From the NCBI GenBank assembly GCA_020634115.1, contig JACKCH010000010.1:806001-870000 (forward strand): a DNA stretch of 64,000 nt, given 5' to 3'. Made by a program: the position numbers and the translations under genes. The notes beneath the pieces are model-generated. The model saw nothing but the letters and a program-made list of their open reading frames with translations. It searched no databases and had not been told where the DNA came from. This document shows positions 40,103 through 49,098 of this stretch, one piece after another; position 1 is the first letter of the stretch, and every line of letters starts with the position of its first letter. Source of the stretch: Anaerolineaceae bacterium. Its GTDB lineage: Bacteria; Chloroflexota; Anaerolineae; Aggregatilineales; Phototrophicaceae.

Positions 40103-42295
40103 GTGATAAAACGAATGCTTCCAGGTTTAGGGTTGGCTCTTTTGCTGCTGCTGGCGGCCTGCCGTCCGGCGCAGCCTGCCGCTGAACCGCTGCCGACCCT
40201 GGCCTCACTGCCCCGTACCCCGGCCTTTAGCCTGGATAATGCCCAGCGTACCGCGCTGGCGTTTATGGAGGCATGGAAGGCGGGCGACCTGGAGACGATG
40301 TACAGCCTGCTGGCCTTCACCAGCCGGGAAGCGACCCCGTTTGAGCGTTTCGCCAGTCTCTACCAGGAGGCGGGCGACACCATGACGCTGCAAAGCCTGG
40401 ATTACACCGGCACGACCCTCTACCGGGAACGCGACGATAGCGCGATTTTCGGTTATGAGGTGACGTTCGACACCAACCTGCTCGGCACATTTTCGGACAC
40501 CAACCGGGAACTGCATCTGGTCGTGGATTCGGCAGTGGATGATTGGCGGGTGAATTGGAGCGCCGGGGATATTTTCCCGGAGATGCGGGCAGGCGGGCAA
40601 CTGCGTTTAGTCCTGAGCCGCCCCAGCCGCGCCAATATCTACGACCTTCACGACCAGATTCTGGCTGACCAGAATGGGCGTATCGTGGCCGTGAGCGCCG
40701 TCAAACAGGAAATCCCGAACTGGGAGGCCTGCCTGGGTTTCCTGGCTCCGGCGGTGCAAAAAGATGCGGCGGTGCTGCAAACTATTTACGATGAATCTGA
40801 CTCCGATTGGCTGCTGGCACTTGGGACGATTGAACCGGCCACCTGGGAGCAGTCACACACGCAGTTGGAGGAGGCCTGTGCTGCCCGCTTCACCAGTCAG
40901 GCGACCCGGCGCTATATCAATGGGCTGGTCGCGCCGCATATCCTGGGGACAGTGGGCTATCCCACTGAGGATGAACTGCCGGAGGTGCTGGCCGCCGGAT
41001 TCAACCAGGACAGCATCCTCGGCCAGAGCGGTATCGAGGCGAGTTGGGATGAAACCCTGCGCGGGACGCCGGGCGCGAGCCTGCAACTGGTGTCGCAGCG
41101 GGGTGAAGTCCTGCGCGAACTGGCCCGCAGTGCGCCGCAGCCCTCTGAGAGTGTGTGGCTGACGATAGACACCGACCTCCAGGCGGAGATTGAACGGATA
41201 CTCGCGTCAGCGTATGTCCAGGCCGCCGAAGGGTGGGGCAAAGAGTCAAAAGGGGCTGCCGCCGTGATGATGGATGTCCACACCGGCGCAATTCTGGCAA
41301 TGGTCAGTTACCCGGCATTTGATAACAATATTTTCGCGCCGTTCCCGCAGGGGGGGCGACAGGCCGCTGACCAGTTGATTGCGGCGATGCAGGAAGACCC
41401 GCGCCGCCCACAGTTGAACCGCGTTACCCAGGGGTTATACCCGCTCGGTTCGGTCATGAAAACGGTGGGCGCGGTGGCTGCCGCCGACAGTGGTGTTTAT
41501 GCCCTTGACCAGCGTTACACCTGCACCGGCATCTGGGCGCGGGAAGAAAATTTTGTCCGCACCGACTGGAAACCAGATGGACATGGGACGGTGAATCTCT
41601 CGCAGGCGCTCACGCAAAGCTGTAACCCATATTTCTGGGAATTGAGCTACCAGATGAATCTGGTTGACCCGGAAACCCTGCCGGACTACATGCACCGCTT
41701 CGGTTTTGGCGAACCTACTGGCCTGACTGATCTTCAGGAATCGCCCGGCCTGATCCCCGACCCGGAATGGAAGCAGGTCAACCTGGGGCTGCCCTGGACG
41801 CTTTCCGACGCGGCGAACATCGTCATCGGGCAGGGGGAAGTGCAGGTCACGCCGCTTCAGGTCGTCCGCTGGTTCGGGGCGCTGGCGAACGGCGGTACGT
41901 TCTACCGCCCGCAACTGGTGCAAAAGGTCGGCATCCTCGGTGAAGCCCCCAGTTACACTCTGCAAGCGGACGCGATGGCACGGGTCACGCTGCATGATGG
42001 TGTGCTGGATACCGTGCGCGAGGGGCTGTGCAATGTGACGACGGCGCGTTCCGGCACGGCGGAGTACCAGTTCCGCAATTCGCCGCTGCAAACCATTGGC
42101 GTCTGTGGCAAGACCGGCACAGCGCAGGACGGCAGCCGGGCAGACGCCAACTCGCACGCCTGGTTCGCGGCCTATGCCCCCCGCGAAAACCCACAGGTTG
42201 CTATTGTCGTGATCGTGGAAAACTCCGGCGAGGGGTCAGAAGTCGCTGCCCCGATTGTGCGGGACATCCTGGAATATTACTTCTTCGGGCGGTGA
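40103..42295 (+). CDS. PBP2/MecA-like transpeptidase lipoprotein
   Basis: 730 residues. Lipobox LLLLAAC20 gives a lipid anchor. Residues 45-155 are an NTF2-like MecA N-terminal domain (AFMEAWKAGDLETMYSLL). A dimerisation region follows, then the transpeptidase from about 370. All three catalytic boxes are intact: S450-V-M-K453 (PLGSVMKT), S506-C-N508, and K670-T-G672 (CGKTGTAQ). It crosslinks peptidoglycan stems outside the membrane and is a beta-lactam target. Contrast the class A-like protein at 22683, whose boxes are lost. The gene start is weakly supported by AAGG about 11 nt upstream. Confidence 0.93.
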   Translation: MIKRMLPGLGLALLLLLAACRPAQPAAEPLPTLASLPRTPAFSLDNAQRTALAFMEAWKAGDLETMYSLLAFTSREATPFERFASLYQEAGDTMTLQSLDYTGTTLYRERDDSAIFGYEVTFDTNLLGTFSDTNRELHLVVDSAVDDWRVNWSAGDIFPEMRAGGQLRLVLSRPSRANIYDLHDQILADQNGRIVAVSAVKQEIPNWEACLGFLAPAVQKDAAVLQTIYDESDSDWLLALGTIEPATWEQSHTQLEEACAARFTSQATRRYINGLVAPHILGTVGYPTEDELPEVLAAGFNQDSILGQSGIEASWDETLRGTPGASLQLVSQRGEVLRELARSAPQPSESVWLTIDTDLQAEIERILASAYVQAAEGWGKESKGAAAVMMDVHTGAILAMVSYPAFDNNIFAPFPQGGRQAADQLIAAMQEDPRRPQLNRVTQGLYPLGSVMKTVGAVAAADSGVYALDQRYTCTGIWAREENFVRTDWKPDGHGTVNLSQALTQSCNPYFWELSYQMNLVDPETLPDYMHRFGFGEPTGLTDLQESPGLIPDPEWKQVNLGLPWTLSDAANIVIGQGEVQVTPLQVVRWFGALANGGTFYRPQLVQKVGILGEAPSYTLQADAMARVTLHDGVLDTVREGLCNVTTARSGTAEYQFRNSPLQTIGVCGKTGTAQDGSRADANSHAWFAAYAPRENPQVAIVVIVENSGEGSEVAAPIVRDILEYYFFGR

Positions 42296-42334
42296 TAAAT
42301 GTAATATCTATTCGTAAAATCCCATTAATGCTTT

Positions 42335-42418
42335 ACCTCACCCCTTCCGAACCTGCGGTTCTCCTTCCCCTCTCCAATTTGGAGAGGGGAAAACGAGCGT
42401 AGCGAGTAGGGGTGAGGT
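42335..42418. repeat. Palindromic element after the PBP2-like gene
   Basis: Outer arms ACCTCACCCC (42335-42344) and GGGGTGAGGT (42409-42418) enclose an inner hairpin CCCCTCTCCAA/TTGGAGAGGGG (42367-42389). The 84-nt unit folds back on itself and contains GAGCGTAGCGAG. It resembles a widespread bacterial REP/MITE type and could also terminate transcription. Confidence 0.7.
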
Positions 42419-42485
42419 CAGAGAAGCGAATTTAAGGGTAGATTTTTATTTCGCCCGACTGACAAGTAATCATGGAGGTAAACCA

Positions 42486-42788
42486 ATGCCCACCACACTC
42501 GCGACAGAAACGGAAATTGCGGAGCGGCTAGTCCGTCTGCCCGGTTGGGAGAGGCAGGGCGACGGCATCGCCAAAACCTACAAAATGCCAACCTATATGG
42601 CGGGGTTGGCGTTTGCCACTGCGGTTGGCGTGATTGCTGAAGGCCTCGACCATCACCCGGATTTGCTGATCGGCTGGCGTAAGGTGACGGTGCGCTTCAC
42701 CACCCATGACGCCGGGAACAAGCTCTCGCATAAGGATTTTGCGGCGGCGGAGGCTATCGAGGCACTGCCCTACAAACCCGGAGCGTGA
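42486..42788 (+). CDS. 4a-hydroxytetrahydrobiopterin dehydratase (pterin-4a-carbinolamine dehydratase)
   Basis: A 100-residue PCD/DCoH-family enzyme that dehydrates 4a-hydroxy-tetrahydropterin. The catalytic signature is HHPDLLIGWRKVTVRFTTHD followed by LSHKDFAAAEAIE, with the two His and the Asp expected at the active site. GGAGGT lies 6 nt before ATG 42486. No aromatic amino acid hydroxylase gene is nearby. The family also has members near molybdopterin genes, but the link to the AOR here is only a thought. It ends 7 nt before the glycosidase gene. Confidence 0.93.
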   Translation: MPTTLATETEIAERLVRLPGWERQGDGIAKTYKMPTYMAGLAFATAVGVIAEGLDHHPDLLIGWRKVTVRFTTHDAGNKLSHKDFAAAEAIEALPYKPGA

Positions 42789-42795
42789 GGATGAG

Positions 42796-44013
42796 ATGGT
42801 GAGCATCGTCCCGCAGCGCGGGTTTCGCGGTTTTCTTGTGCCGCGCCGGTTGGTCTTTATCCTCCTGCTTATTCTCCTGGGCGTCCTGTTAGGTATTCTG
42901 GGGATGGTGTTTCGCTTCACGCACGGCCCGATTCTGTATATCAGTGTCCGGGGAGATGCGCCGCCGCTGGCTGTCTGTACCGACGCGGAAGTGCAAACAG
43001 CATTGGCCGCGCTGCCACCGTACCAACCTTCTGATACCGCCGGATTCGCCCGACTGCAAGACGGTCATTTCACGGTCAACGGCGAACGCTTTCCCGTGCG
43101 GGGCGTGAATTACTTCCCGGTATATTATCCCTGGCGGCGCTTCCTCACCGAGTCCGACCTGGACGCCATAGATGCCGAATTTGCGCTGTTCCAGGCGGCA
43201 GGGCTGAATACGATTCGTACCTTCCTCTGGTATCAGCCGATGTTTAGCTGTCCTGGCAGCGGCGCATTGCCGGTAGCGGACGTGTTCACCCGGCTGGATG
43301 GGCTGATTCACGCGGCGGCGGCGCATGACCTGCGGATTATCCTTACGCTGAACGACACCCCCGACCTCGTAGATCACCCGCTGTACGCCAACCCGGCGCA
43401 TACTCAGGCGCAAACGGCCTTTATTGTCGAGCGTTACCGCGATGAAGCGGCGATCCTCATGTGGGATGTGCGTAACGAGGGCGATATTGATTACGGCACG
43501 CGGGACGGGGCGATTCTGGCGAAATTCCCGCGCCAGCAGGTGCTGGATTGGGTAGGGGCGGTGACAGAACAGGTACGCCGCCTGGACTCGAACCATCTGA
43601 TAACCGCTGGGTGGCTGACCGATGCCGCCGCCCCCGCGCCCTATGTGGATGTCGTCAGTTTTCATCACTGGTGGGACGCGGACGACCTGCGCCAGCGTAT
43701 TGACGAGATTCGCGCTGCCAGTGACCGGCCTGTTTTGCTGGAAGAATTTGGCTATCCCACCTTCCCACTGCCGGAAGTTGACCAGGCCGCACAGATTCGG
43801 GCGATCATCGAAACCGCAGTAGCGGCAGACCTGGCGGGGTGGTTGATCTGGACGGCGTTTGATTTCCCGCTGGATGCGACCTGCCTGTCGCCCGCCTGCC
43901 CGGATGTCGAAAACCGGGAACATCATTTCGGCATCTGGCACAGTGATTACACGCCCAAACCCGCCGCCGCAGTCGTAACGGAGTGGTTCGGCACGCCAGA
44001 GCCATCCCAATAA
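42796..44013 (+). CDS. Membrane-anchored GH-A clan (GH5-like) glycoside hydrolase
   Basis: 405 residues from ATG 42796 (GAGG 5 nt upstream). One membrane anchor spans residues 18-42 (RLVFILLLILLGVLLGILGMVF). The barrel begins at FTVNGERFPVRGVNYFPVYY. The catalytic acid/base is E228 (WDVRNEGDI) and the nucleophile E317 (VLLEEFGYP), followed by GWLIWTAFDF. It is typical of GH5/GH2-like mannanases or cellulases; the exact sugar is unknown. Active outside the cell. Confidence 0.87.
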   Translation: MVSIVPQRGFRGFLVPRRLVFILLLILLGVLLGILGMVFRFTHGPILYISVRGDAPPLAVCTDAEVQTALAALPPYQPSDTAGFARLQDGHFTVNGERFPVRGVNYFPVYYPWRRFLTESDLDAIDAEFALFQAAGLNTIRTFLWYQPMFSCPGSGALPVADVFTRLDGLIHAAAAHDLRIILTLNDTPDLVDHPLYANPAHTQAQTAFIVERYRDEAAILMWDVRNEGDIDYGTRDGAILAKFPRQQVLDWVGAVTEQVRRLDSNHLITAGWLTDAAAPAPYVDVVSFHHWWDADDLRQRIDEIRAASDRPVLLEEFGYPTFPLPEVDQAAQIRAIIETAVAADLAGWLIWTAFDFPLDATCLSPACPDVENREHHFGIWHSDYTPKPAAAVVTEWFGTPEPSQ

Positions 44014-44101
44014 CTCACCGCCTCTCTTGATCCGATGGACTCTCGTTTTAGCCTGCCAGGTGTGTTTTAATTGAAATATACACACAGAAAGGCAGCCCGT
44101 T

Positions 44102-45121
44102 ATGACCTCACTCCCACCCATTGAACAGTTTCGTTCCAGTACCGGGGCGCGGATTTATCGGATTCCGGTGGAGGCATTCCCGCAGTTCATCGCCTACTGC
44201 TACCTGATTTTTGATGCCGGGCCGATCACGCTGGTGGATACCGGCTCAGGTTATGGCAACAGCAACGAATACCTGCTGGCTGGGATACGGGCGGTACACG
44301 ACGACTTTGGCGAACCGTTCCAGGTGGGCGACATCCAGCGTATCTTGATTACACACGGTCATATTGACCATTTCGGCGGCGTGGATTTCATGGTCGAGCA
44401 GACCGGGGCGCAGGTGGGTATTCATCCGATAGACCGCCGGGTGCTGACGGCCTACGAAGAGCGGGTGATTGTCGCCACCAAAGACCTGCGGGTGTACCTG
44501 GAACGCGCCGGGGTTAAGCCGGAACTACGGGGCGCGTTGATGGAAATGTACGGCTTCTCGAAAAAGCATGTCCGTTCCGTGCCGGTGGACATCACGCTGA
44601 AAACCGGCACGCCGCTGGACGGGATGCGCTTCTTCCATACCCCCGGCCACTGTCCAGGGCAGGTATGTATTCTCCTGGGAGATGTGTTCCTCAGTGCCGA
44701 CCATGTGTTATCACGCACGACGCCGCATCAAGCGCCGGAGAGCATCACCCACTATACCGGCCTGGGGCATTATATGGAGTCGCTGGCGCAGGTGCGGCTC
44801 ATCGGCGGGGTGCGCGTCGCGCTGGGTGGGCATGAAGACCCGATTTACGATATGTATAGTCGTATCGAAGAGATTTTCGCCAGCCACCGGCGTAAGCTGG
44901 AGCGGGTGTTGGACATCATCCGGGCAGCGGACGCGCCGATCACCATCAGCGATATGTCTAAGGCGATGTATCCCGATAAGCAGGGTTACGAGATTCTGAT
45001 GGCGCTGGAAGAAGTTGGGGCGCACGTGGAATACCTCTATGAACATGGGGAGATCGCTGTCCGTAACCTGGATGAGGTTGAGCGCGAGGACAACCCGGCG
45101 CTGCGCTACGGCGTGGAGTAG
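44102..45121 (+). CDS. MBL-fold hydrolase with C-terminal winged-helix-like domain
   Basis: A 339-residue metallo-beta-lactamase-fold protein. Metal motif THGHIDHFGG, then FFHTPGHCPGQVCILLGDVFLSADH and ALGGHED supply the other ligands. Residues 255-320 (FASHRRKLERVLDIIRAADAPITISDMSKAMY) form the helical winged-helix extension found in LACTB2-like proteins. No signal peptide. Substrate unknown; thioesterase or nuclease are possible. Confidence 0.9.
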   Translation: MTSLPPIEQFRSSTGARIYRIPVEAFPQFIAYCYLIFDAGPITLVDTGSGYGNSNEYLLAGIRAVHDDFGEPFQVGDIQRILITHGHIDHFGGVDFMVEQTGAQVGIHPIDRRVLTAYEERVIVATKDLRVYLERAGVKPELRGALMEMYGFSKKHVRSVPVDITLKTGTPLDGMRFFHTPGHCPGQVCILLGDVFLSADHVLSRTTPHQAPESITHYTGLGHYMESLAQVRLIGGVRVALGGHEDPIYDMYSRIEEIFASHRRKLERVLDIIRAADAPITISDMSKAMYPDKQGYEILMALEEVGAHVEYLYEHGEIAVRNLDEVEREDNPALRYGVE

Positions 45122-45135
45122 ACCGCTGCAAACCG

Positions 45136-46197
45136 TCAGGAGTCCAGGCTGAATTCGGCCAGAACCGGGCGATGGTCACTGCCCACAAATGTCCCCTGCC
45201 AGGCATTCACGGCTTGCAGTCCGGCGCTGTGCCAGATGTAGTCCATCCGAATAAAGGCCGGAATCCAGCCCGACCAACCGTAAGCGGCAACCATCGGCCA
45301 GCTACCTCCGAATCCGTTACCCGCTTCGGCAAAGCTGTCATGAAGATAGGGCATCACCCGCGAATAAGTCACGCTGACATCGCTCAGGTTAAAATCCCCG
45401 GCGACAATATAGGGATACGGTTCGTCCGCCAGCAGATTCAGCAGGGCGTCAAGCTGCTGGTTGCGCTCCCGGTCATCAAAGTCCAGCGCGACCTGGGCGA
45501 AGTAGGTCGCGTCATGACTGGTGAATGACCGTTGCTGCCAGGGCGCGACGAGGTGGACGTTATAGAGTGCCACCGGTTGCCCCTGTACCTCGATCACATC
45601 CCGGAAAATGTGCGGCAACGGGGGCAAACCCAGGTCAACCTCCTCCGACGAGATGAACGGGTATTTCGACAGCGTGAGATTGACTGCCGCATAAATGCTC
45701 AGGCGCATTTCGTCTATGAGCGTGCTGCGGTAAGGGTATTCCGCTGCCAGCCCCGCGAACGTGTCCTGGTCGGTATCGAGTTGGACTTCCTGCAAAAAGA
45801 CCACATCCGGGTTCTCGGCGCGTATTAAGTCCACCACACGATTCGGGGTGGGATTCAGCCGCCAGACGTTGTTGGTCATCACCCGCAGTACCGGCACAGC
45901 GTCCGAAGGGACGTTTTTGGGCAGGAATCGCGGCCCGAACCAGACTCCAGCCAATGCCAGCACCGGGAGCAACGCCAGCACTGCCTGCCGCGAGCGTACC
46001 AGCAGTGCCGCCACCAGCAAAACTGGCAGCGGTAGAAAGAGCAGGTGGGCGAACGTGTTCAGTAGCGACACCGGCCAGACTCGATCTTGAAAAACCAGCC
46101 GCGCCAGCAAGTAGACCACCATGAACAGGAGATACGACCCCGAAACCAGAGCGACGAATCGTCGCAGGTGAGATGGTCGTGTCCGTGATGCCGTCAT
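45136..46197 (-). CDS. Membrane-anchored endonuclease/exonuclease/phosphatase family protein
   Basis: A 353-residue protein starting at ATG 46197 (GAGGGGA just upstream). Two or three N-terminal membrane helices (residues 12-85) precede an EEP domain. Catalytic residues appear in order: VMTNNVWRLN (Asn), VFLQEVQ (Glu), LYNVHL (His), IVAGDFNLSD (Asp/Asn) and FVGSDHRPVLAEF (SDH). The family includes DNase I-like nucleases and sphingomyelinases; as the domain probably faces outward, lipid or nucleic acid are both possible. Confidence 0.88.
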   Translation of the reverse strand: MTASRTRPSHLRRFVALVSGSYLLFMVVYLLARLVFQDRVWPVSLLNTFAHLLFLPLPVLLVAALLVRSRQAVLALLPVLALAGVWFGPRFLPKNVPSDAVPVLRVMTNNVWRLNPTPNRVVDLIRAENPDVVFLQEVQLDTDQDTFAGLAAEYPYRSTLIDEMRLSIYAAVNLTLSKYPFISSEEVDLGLPPLPHIFRDVIEVQGQPVALYNVHLVAPWQQRSFTSHDATYFAQVALDFDDRERNQQLDALLNLLADEPYPYIVAGDFNLSDVSVTYSRVMPYLHDSFAEAGNGFGGSWPMVAAYGWSGWIPAFIRMDYIWHSAGLQAVNAWQGTFVGSDHRPVLAEFSLDS

Positions 46198-46375
46198 AGA
46201 TTCCCCTCGTTGAGCCGGTAGCGATGCTGGATAGATTGTAGGGCATGTGGATACGCGGGGAAACATGCGATTGGGGGGCGTTTGCTGTACGGTGAGGGAG
46301 GCGACCCGGTAGGATTTCGCCTAGCGGGCTGGTATACTGGCGCGGACTATCCGACACGCAGGAATACCGCCCATT

Positions 46376-47350
46376 ATGATTACGCTGATTGCCACTGTTC
46401 TCAACGAAGGGGACAACATCCACCGCCTGATGGATTCATTGCTCCGGCAGACACGCCAGCCCGACGAAATCGTGATGGTGGATGGTGGCAGCACCGACGC
46501 CACGCCCGCCACGATTCAGGGATATGCTGACCGGCTGCCGCTGCGCCTGTTAGTTGAACCGGGTTGCAACATCAGCGCCGGGCGCAACCAGGCGATTGCC
46601 GCCGCGCAGGGGGACATCATCGCCACGACGGATGCCGGAGTCGTGCTGGAAGCGACCTGGCTGGAACACCTGACTCAGCCGCTATTAGACGACTCAGATG
46701 TAAATGTGGTCGGTGGGTTCTTCCTGGCGGAAGCGGATACAGTGTTTGAGGTAGCGATGGGCGCGACGGTGCTGCCGCTGGTGGATGAAATTGACGCGGC
46801 GACCTTCCTGCCGAGCAGCCGCAGCGTGGCCTTCCGTAAAACCGCCTGGGTGGGTGTCGGCGGTTATCCTGAATGGCTGGACTACTGCGAGGATTTGATC
46901 TTCGATTTACGTCTGAAAGCGACTGCCGGAGCCTTCGCCTTCGCCCCGGATGCAGTAGCCCACTTTCGCCCGCGCACGTCGCTATCGGCCTTCTTCAAGC
47001 AGTATTACCGCTATGCACGCGGCGATGGCAAAGCCGACTTGTGGCGCAAACGGCACGCTATCCGCTATATCACCTATCTGGCGGTGTTCCCGGCGGTGCT
47101 GCTGCTGGGCGCGTTGGTGCATCCGCTGTTATGGGGGTTGTATCTGCCGGGCGCGATTGTTTACCTGTACCAGCCGTACCGCCGCTTGCCAGTAGTACTG
47201 CGGCGTGCTGGTCGCACCTCGGCGGGGAACTGGCTGGCTGCTGCCCTGCTCGTGCCGGTGATCCGGGTAGTGGGGGATGTGGCTAAAATGCTCGGTTATC
47301 CGGTAGGGTGGCGCTGGCGGTTGCAAAATAATCCCCCGGATTGGAATTAG
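46376..47350 (+). CDS. Glycosyltransferase family 2
   Basis: A 324-residue GT-A enzyme. The nucleotide-sugar site is IATVLNEGDNIHRLMDSL and VDGGSTDAT, with a TTDAGVVL acidic motif; the acceptor loop contains DYCEDLIFDLRLK (ED). Residues 235-300 hold two or three membrane helices (AVFPAVLLLGALVHPLLWGLYLPG). It most likely builds surface polysaccharide or glycolipid on the cytoplasmic membrane face. Confidence 0.92.
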   Translation: MITLIATVLNEGDNIHRLMDSLLRQTRQPDEIVMVDGGSTDATPATIQGYADRLPLRLLVEPGCNISAGRNQAIAAAQGDIIATTDAGVVLEATWLEHLTQPLLDDSDVNVVGGFFLAEADTVFEVAMGATVLPLVDEIDAATFLPSSRSVAFRKTAWVGVGGYPEWLDYCEDLIFDLRLKATAGAFAFAPDAVAHFRPRTSLSAFFKQYYRYARGDGKADLWRKRHAIRYITYLAVFPAVLLLGALVHPLLWGLYLPGAIVYLYQPYRRLPVVLRRAGRTSAGNWLAAALLVPVIRVVGDVAKMLGYPVGWRWRLQNNPPDWN

Positions 47351-47452
47351 GTATCCTCCTGAACCCATCAAACCGGCGAAAACAATTGAGGGATACCGGC
47401 GGGATGTGGTATCCTTGTGAGGCTTGTGACCGGAAATAGGCAGGAAAAAAAC

Positions 47453-49045
47453 GTGCCCTATCAATCGGGGAATCAACGTCGTAACAATGCACAAATTGGC
47501 GTAGGGCGCTCCGTGTGGGCCGGGACTCCGCCACCTGCCATCCCCGAACGCACCTTAGATGGTATCCCCGGATGTCTGGCGTGGATTGCGCTGTTTTTTT
47601 CGATTGCCAGTGCCATCGCTTTCCCCAATATCGTCCTGCTGCTGGCGGCGCTCCTGGGGTTTTACTCGGCGCTGCGTTTCTTGTTCGCTGGCATCGCCAA
47701 TGTACGCGGCCTGCGTCTCATCAGCCAGTGGGAAGTGGTGGACTGGCACGCCCGCTACCTGGAACAGGCCGGGCCGGATGTCCTCGCTTGGGACGATGTG
47801 CATCACGTTGTCATCGTCCCCAACTACAAAGAACCCGTCGAAATCCTCCAGAAAACGCTGGATCGCCTTGCCATCCAATACCAGGCTGACCGGCGCATGA
47901 CGATTATGCTGGCGATGGAGGCCGGGGAAGAGGGGTGTGTCGAAAAGGCCAAGCATCTACAAGCCCTGTACCAGGATCGTTTCGCCCATATCTATTTCAC
48001 GGTACACCCGCGCGGGCTGCCGGGGGAGATGCAGTGCAAGTCCGCGAATCAGGCCTGGGCGTGCCGCTGGGCCAAGCGCAAGCTGGTGGACGAAAAAGGC
48101 TACAACATTGACCATATCCTGGTCACGACGATGGATGCCGACACGCTCTGGCACGAAAACCACTTCTACGCCCTCACTTACTTGTTCGCTACCACGCCGG
48201 AGCGTTCGCTGCGCTTCTGGCAAGCGCCTATCCGTTATCACAGTAATATCTGGGAGATTAACCCGCTGCTGCGTATCGTGAATGCCTATTCCAGCGCGTT
48301 TGAACTGGCGTATCTGGCCGCGCCCTGGTGGATTCCCATGCCGATGTCCTCGTACTCGCTGAGTCTGCGCCTGCTGGATAGCAGCGGTTACTGGGATGGG
48401 GATGTGATCGCCGATGAGTGGCACATGTTCATCAAGGCCTATTTTGCGCGGGACGGACAGGTGATGCTGGATCGGGTGTTCCTACCGTTTTCAGGGACGG
48501 CGACAACGGGCGAAACCTTGTGGGGCGCGATTAAGAACCGCTACTCCCAGACGCTGCGCCATGCCTGGGGGAGTAAAGAGGTCGGCTATATTGTCGCCAA
48601 GATGCTGGAACACCCGGAAATCGAGTTCCATACGTCGTTTAAGATTCTCTTCCGAGTCGCGCATGACATTCTGCTGGCGGGTGCGGGATGGGTGATTCTG
48701 ACGGTGGGGGCGCAGCTTCCAATTTTGCTCAATCCACGTGTCGCCCCGCCGATGGATCAGGTGCTTCAGTCTCCGGCGCTGCTGTTGGAATACCCGACGT
48801 TCATTTTGCTCTCGGCAGCCGGTTTCCTGGTGGTGGTGCTGGGGATCATATTCTGGTATCAGGATGTCATCGTGCGCCCGCCGCGCACCCACCCGCAGAC
48901 GCTCAGTGAGCGTTTCCTCACCCTGCTCAGTTTCCCGCTGCTGCCGATTCTCACGCTGATCTTCGTCGCGCTGCCCACACTCCAGGCGCAGACACGGCTG
49001 CTGGTTGGCATCCCGCTCCGCTTCAAGGTGTCGCAGAAGGTATAA
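47453..49045 (+). CDS. Multipass family 2 glycosyltransferase
   Basis: 530 residues from GTG 47453 (AGGA 7-8 nt upstream); GTG 47417 is an alternative. Two helices near residues 45-85 (CLAWIALFFSIASAIAFPNI; LLAALLGFYSALRF) precede the catalytic domain: VVIVPNYKEPVEIL, LVTTMDADTLW (DxD), DGDVIADEWHMF and RYSQTLRHAWG in the Q/RxxRW position. Three more helices end the chain (ILLAGAGWVILTVG and later). The layout is that of processive cellulose/hyaluronan-synthase relatives. The neighbouring GT2 gene suggests a joint role. Confidence 0.85.
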   Translation: MPYQSGNQRRNNAQIGVGRSVWAGTPPPAIPERTLDGIPGCLAWIALFFSIASAIAFPNIVLLLAALLGFYSALRFLFAGIANVRGLRLISQWEVVDWHARYLEQAGPDVLAWDDVHHVVIVPNYKEPVEILQKTLDRLAIQYQADRRMTIMLAMEAGEEGCVEKAKHLQALYQDRFAHIYFTVHPRGLPGEMQCKSANQAWACRWAKRKLVDEKGYNIDHILVTTMDADTLWHENHFYALTYLFATTPERSLRFWQAPIRYHSNIWEINPLLRIVNAYSSAFELAYLAAPWWIPMPMSSYSLSLRLLDSSGYWDGDVIADEWHMFIKAYFARDGQVMLDRVFLPFSGTATTGETLWGAIKNRYSQTLRHAWGSKEVGYIVAKMLEHPEIEFHTSFKILFRVAHDILLAGAGWVILTVGAQLPILLNPRVAPPMDQVLQSPALLLEYPTFILLSAAGFLVVVLGIIFWYQDVIVRPPRTHPQTLSERFLTLLSFPLLPILTLIFVALPTLQAQTRLLVGIPLRFKVSQKV

Positions 49046-49098
49046 GGCATGTCCAGCGGCATACCGGGTGCTTGGGCAGAAACTCCATTCAAAAAGCC

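Noticed and set aside
42889..44121. 410-codon minus-strand frame over the GH-A glycosidase
   Set aside because: Antisense shadow of a gene with intact catalytic motifs; composition is arginine-rich and no ribosome site is present.
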